Below are positions 62,742-64,000 of a DNA stretch of 64,000 nucleotides, piece by piece. The stretch comes from Paraburkholderia ferrariae NBRC 106233 (GTDB lineage: Bacteria > Pseudomonadota > Gammaproteobacteria > Burkholderiales > Burkholderiaceae): NCBI RefSeq assembly GCF_000685035.1, contig NZ_BAYB01000009.1, positions 310,001-374,000 on the forward strand, given 5' to 3'. The first letter of the stretch is position 1, and each line of letters begins with the position of its first letter. The notes under the pieces are model-generated. The model was not told where the DNA came from. It saw only the letters and a program-made list of their open reading frames with translations, and did not search any database. The translations under genes were made by a program, and so were the position numbers.

Positions 62742-62780
62742 ATCGACCGCGCTTATCGACCGCGCTTATCGACCGCGCTA
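62742..62780. repeat. Three-copy 13-bp tandem repeat running into the PrpF stop codon
   Basis: ATCGACCGCGCTT occurs at 62742-62754 and 62755-62767, with a third copy ATCGACCGCGCTA at 62768-62780. The last 3 bp of the third copy are the stop codon of the PrpF gene (TAG on the minus strand), so copy-number change would act downstream of the coding region. It is a likely slippage-prone site. Confidence 0.75.
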
Positions 62781-63950
62781 ACGGACGCTAGCGGACGGTA
62801 CGAAAACGACACCTTCCATGAGCCGGCGTGCACTGCGACTCATGATCGCTTTCGTCACGGTCCACGAACCCTCGCGCAACACGGCTTCGGCGCCTACCGT
62901 CATCGTCCCGGACGGGTGCCCGAAGCGAAGCGGGTCAGCAACGCTGCCATTCAGAAGCCGGCTGACGACGGTGCCGGGAATCGCGCCCGCCACGGCCAGT
63001 GCGACCGCCCCCGTCCCCGTCATGGCATGGTGGAGCTTGCCCATCGACAGAATCCGCGCATTGATGTCCACCGACCGGGGATCGACCCGCTTCCCGCTCG
63101 ACGCGATATAGGCCTCGGGCAGCGACACGAACGCGAGCTTCGGCGTATGAGGCCGCCTGGACGTGACTTCCTCGGGCGTCGCACCGAGGCCCATTCGTAC
63201 CGCCGCGTGCGCCCGGATCGCTTCGCACTTCGCGAGCAACCCGGCGTCGCTGTTGACTTCACCCTGCAACTCGTTGCCCTTCAGGCCAAGCGCGCCTGCG
63301 TCGACAAAAATAGCCGGGTTGCCTGCGTTGATCATCGTCACCTGGCAGGTCCCGTACCCAGGCACATCCAGTTGGTCGATTGCCCGACCTGTCGGGAACA
63401 TGCCGCCCGAAGCCTGCTCTCCGTCTTCGCTGCTACCCGGGTCGAGGAATTCGAGGCGAATTTCGGCGGCCGGGAAGGTGACGCCGTCGAGTTCGAAATC
63501 GCCCTCCTCCTGAACCTGACCGTCTTGCATCGGGACATGAGCGATGATCGTCGCGTTTATGTTGGCCTGCCAGATACGCACGATTGCCATACCATTCTCA
63601 GGTGCACTAACGAATCCCTGTGCAATCGCAAACGGTCCGACTGCTGAAGTGAGATTGCCGCAATTGCCGGACCAGTCGATGACGGGTTCGCTGATGGAAA
63701 CGGCGCCGAACAGATAGTCCACGTCGCAGTCCGGCCGCGACGACGGCCCGACGATCACGACCTTGCTCGTGCTCGACGTCGCGCCGCCCATTCCGTCGAT
63801 CTGTTTTTCATACGGATCAGGGCTGCCGGCGACACGCAGCAGGATTGCGTCGCGCTGCCGCGGATCGGCGGGAAGCTCGTCCGAGCGGAAGAAAACGCCT
63901 TTGCTCGTGCCACCACGCATGTAGGTAGCGTTGATGCGGTGCTGCGCCAT
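62778..63950 (-). CDS. PrpF-family isomerase (methylaconitate isomerase / oxalomesaconate tautomerase)
   Basis: 390 aa. It starts INATYMRGGTSKGVFFRSDE, the family signature. Also IDGMGGATSSTSKVVIVGPS, DWSGNCGNLTSAVGPFA, and GNPAIFVDAGALGLKG. The fold is diaminopimelate-epimerase-like with paired active-site residues. Members move double bonds in 2-methylaconitate, 4-oxalomesaconate (gallate pathway) or 3-methylitaconate. Next to a 2HCT transporter, an aconitate or citraconate-type substrate is plausible. A strong GGAGG lies 8 nt before ATG 63950. Confidence 0.88.
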   Translation of the reverse strand: MAQHRINATYMRGGTSKGVFFRSDELPADPRQRDAILLRVAGSPDPYEKQIDGMGGATSSTSKVVIVGPSSRPDCDVDYLFGAVSISEPVIDWSGNCGNLTSAVGPFAIAQGFVSAPENGMAIVRIWQANINATIIAHVPMQDGQVQEEGDFELDGVTFPAAEIRLEFLDPGSSEDGEQASGGMFPTGRAIDQLDVPGYGTCQVTMINAGNPAIFVDAGALGLKGNELQGEVNSDAGLLAKCEAIRAHAAVRMGLGATPEEVTSRRPHTPKLAFVSLPEAYIASSGKRVDPRSVDINARILSMGKLHHAMTGTGAVALAVAGAIPGTVVSRLLNGSVADPLRFGHPSGTMTVGAEAVLREGSWTVTKAIMSRSARRLMEGVVFVPSASVR

Positions 63951-63953
63951 GAG

Positions 63954-64000
63954 TCAGTCCTCCGTGATTCCGAATACGATGCTCACCGGGCTGCCTGTCT
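63954..64000 (-). CDS. 3' end of an upstream gene (partial, unidentified)
   Basis: On the minus strand the frame entering from the right edge reads TGSPVSIVFGITED then TGA (63954-63956), 3 bp before the PrpF start. The codon use fits this genome and the spacing suggests the upstream member of the same operon, but 15 codons are too few to name it. Confidence 0.35.
   Translation of the reverse strand, partial: TGSPVSIVFGITED

Overview
The window looks like a piece of a Burkholderia-group betaproteobacterial chromosome (Paraburkholderia, Caballeronia or a relative). Evidence: uniformly high GC with G/C at third codon positions, seven LysR regulators in 64 kb, two Burkholderia-type trimeric porins whose mature proteins start QSSVTLYG, and dense short catabolic operons, each with its own regulator. 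I see no rRNA, tRNA, CRISPR, insertion sequence, phage or defence genes. The content suggests a metabolically versatile accessory replicon or variable chromosomal region. The genus is an inference.

Layout. 0-6.7 kb: truncated LysR gene, N-carbamoylputrescine amidase (aguB), acyl-CoA synthetase, then a leftward operon of HAD hydrolase, D-threonine aldolase/D-serine dehydratase-fold PLP enzyme and RidA below another LysR gene. 7-11.4 kb: leftward group of GntR/FCD regulator, DctA-type transporter and L-threonine aldolase, with a LeuB paralogue downstream. 11.7-21.2 kb: complete tripartite RND efflux operon (mdtA-mdtB-mdtC-outer membrane factor) with 4-nt overlaps. 21.2-30.9 kb: TetR/tautomerase pair around a strong operator, an HD-domain/LuxR fusion, a secreted alpha/beta hydrolase, porin, PRC-barrel protein, PACE efflux pump with LysR, nitroreductase, YjbQ and dienelactone hydrolase.

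31-42.7 kb is an aromatic-acid island. A LysR gene faces benzoylformate decarboxylase, an aldehyde dehydrogenase, a ketopantoate-reductase-family protein (candidate D-mandelate dehydrogenase), an aromatic-acid MFS transporter and a porin. Next come an MHS transporter plus M20 amidohydrolase with their own LysR. Together these could feed mandelate-like and N-acyl-amino-acid substrates into benzoate-type intermediates.

42.8-47.7 kb: GFA protein, DUF4239 membrane protein, GST, chemoreceptor and LysR. 47.9-52.9 kb: acyl-CoA ligase overlapping a single-chain biotin-dependent acyl-CoA carboxylase (BC-BCCP-CT in one chain of about 1,098 aa). 53-56.2 kb: SDR and two alpha/beta hydrolases divergent from a CGNR zinc-finger regulator, with repeated GGTTAC sites between them. 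56.3-58.5 kb: YceH, an orphan MoaD/ThiS-like protein and a BNR beta-propeller. 58.5-64 kb: AllA-like protein with divergent LysR, a MerR remnant, a solute-binding-fold protein without signal peptide, a 2-hydroxycarboxylate transporter and a PrpF-family isomerase.

Most promising for novelty: the MoaD/ThiS plus BNR pair, the mandelate-type cluster with a PanE-family dehydrogenase, the single-chain carboxylase/ligase pair, the CGNR operator cluster with its two substitution-bearing enzymes, and the HD/LuxR fusion. All functional statements are from reading sequence only; no searches were run.
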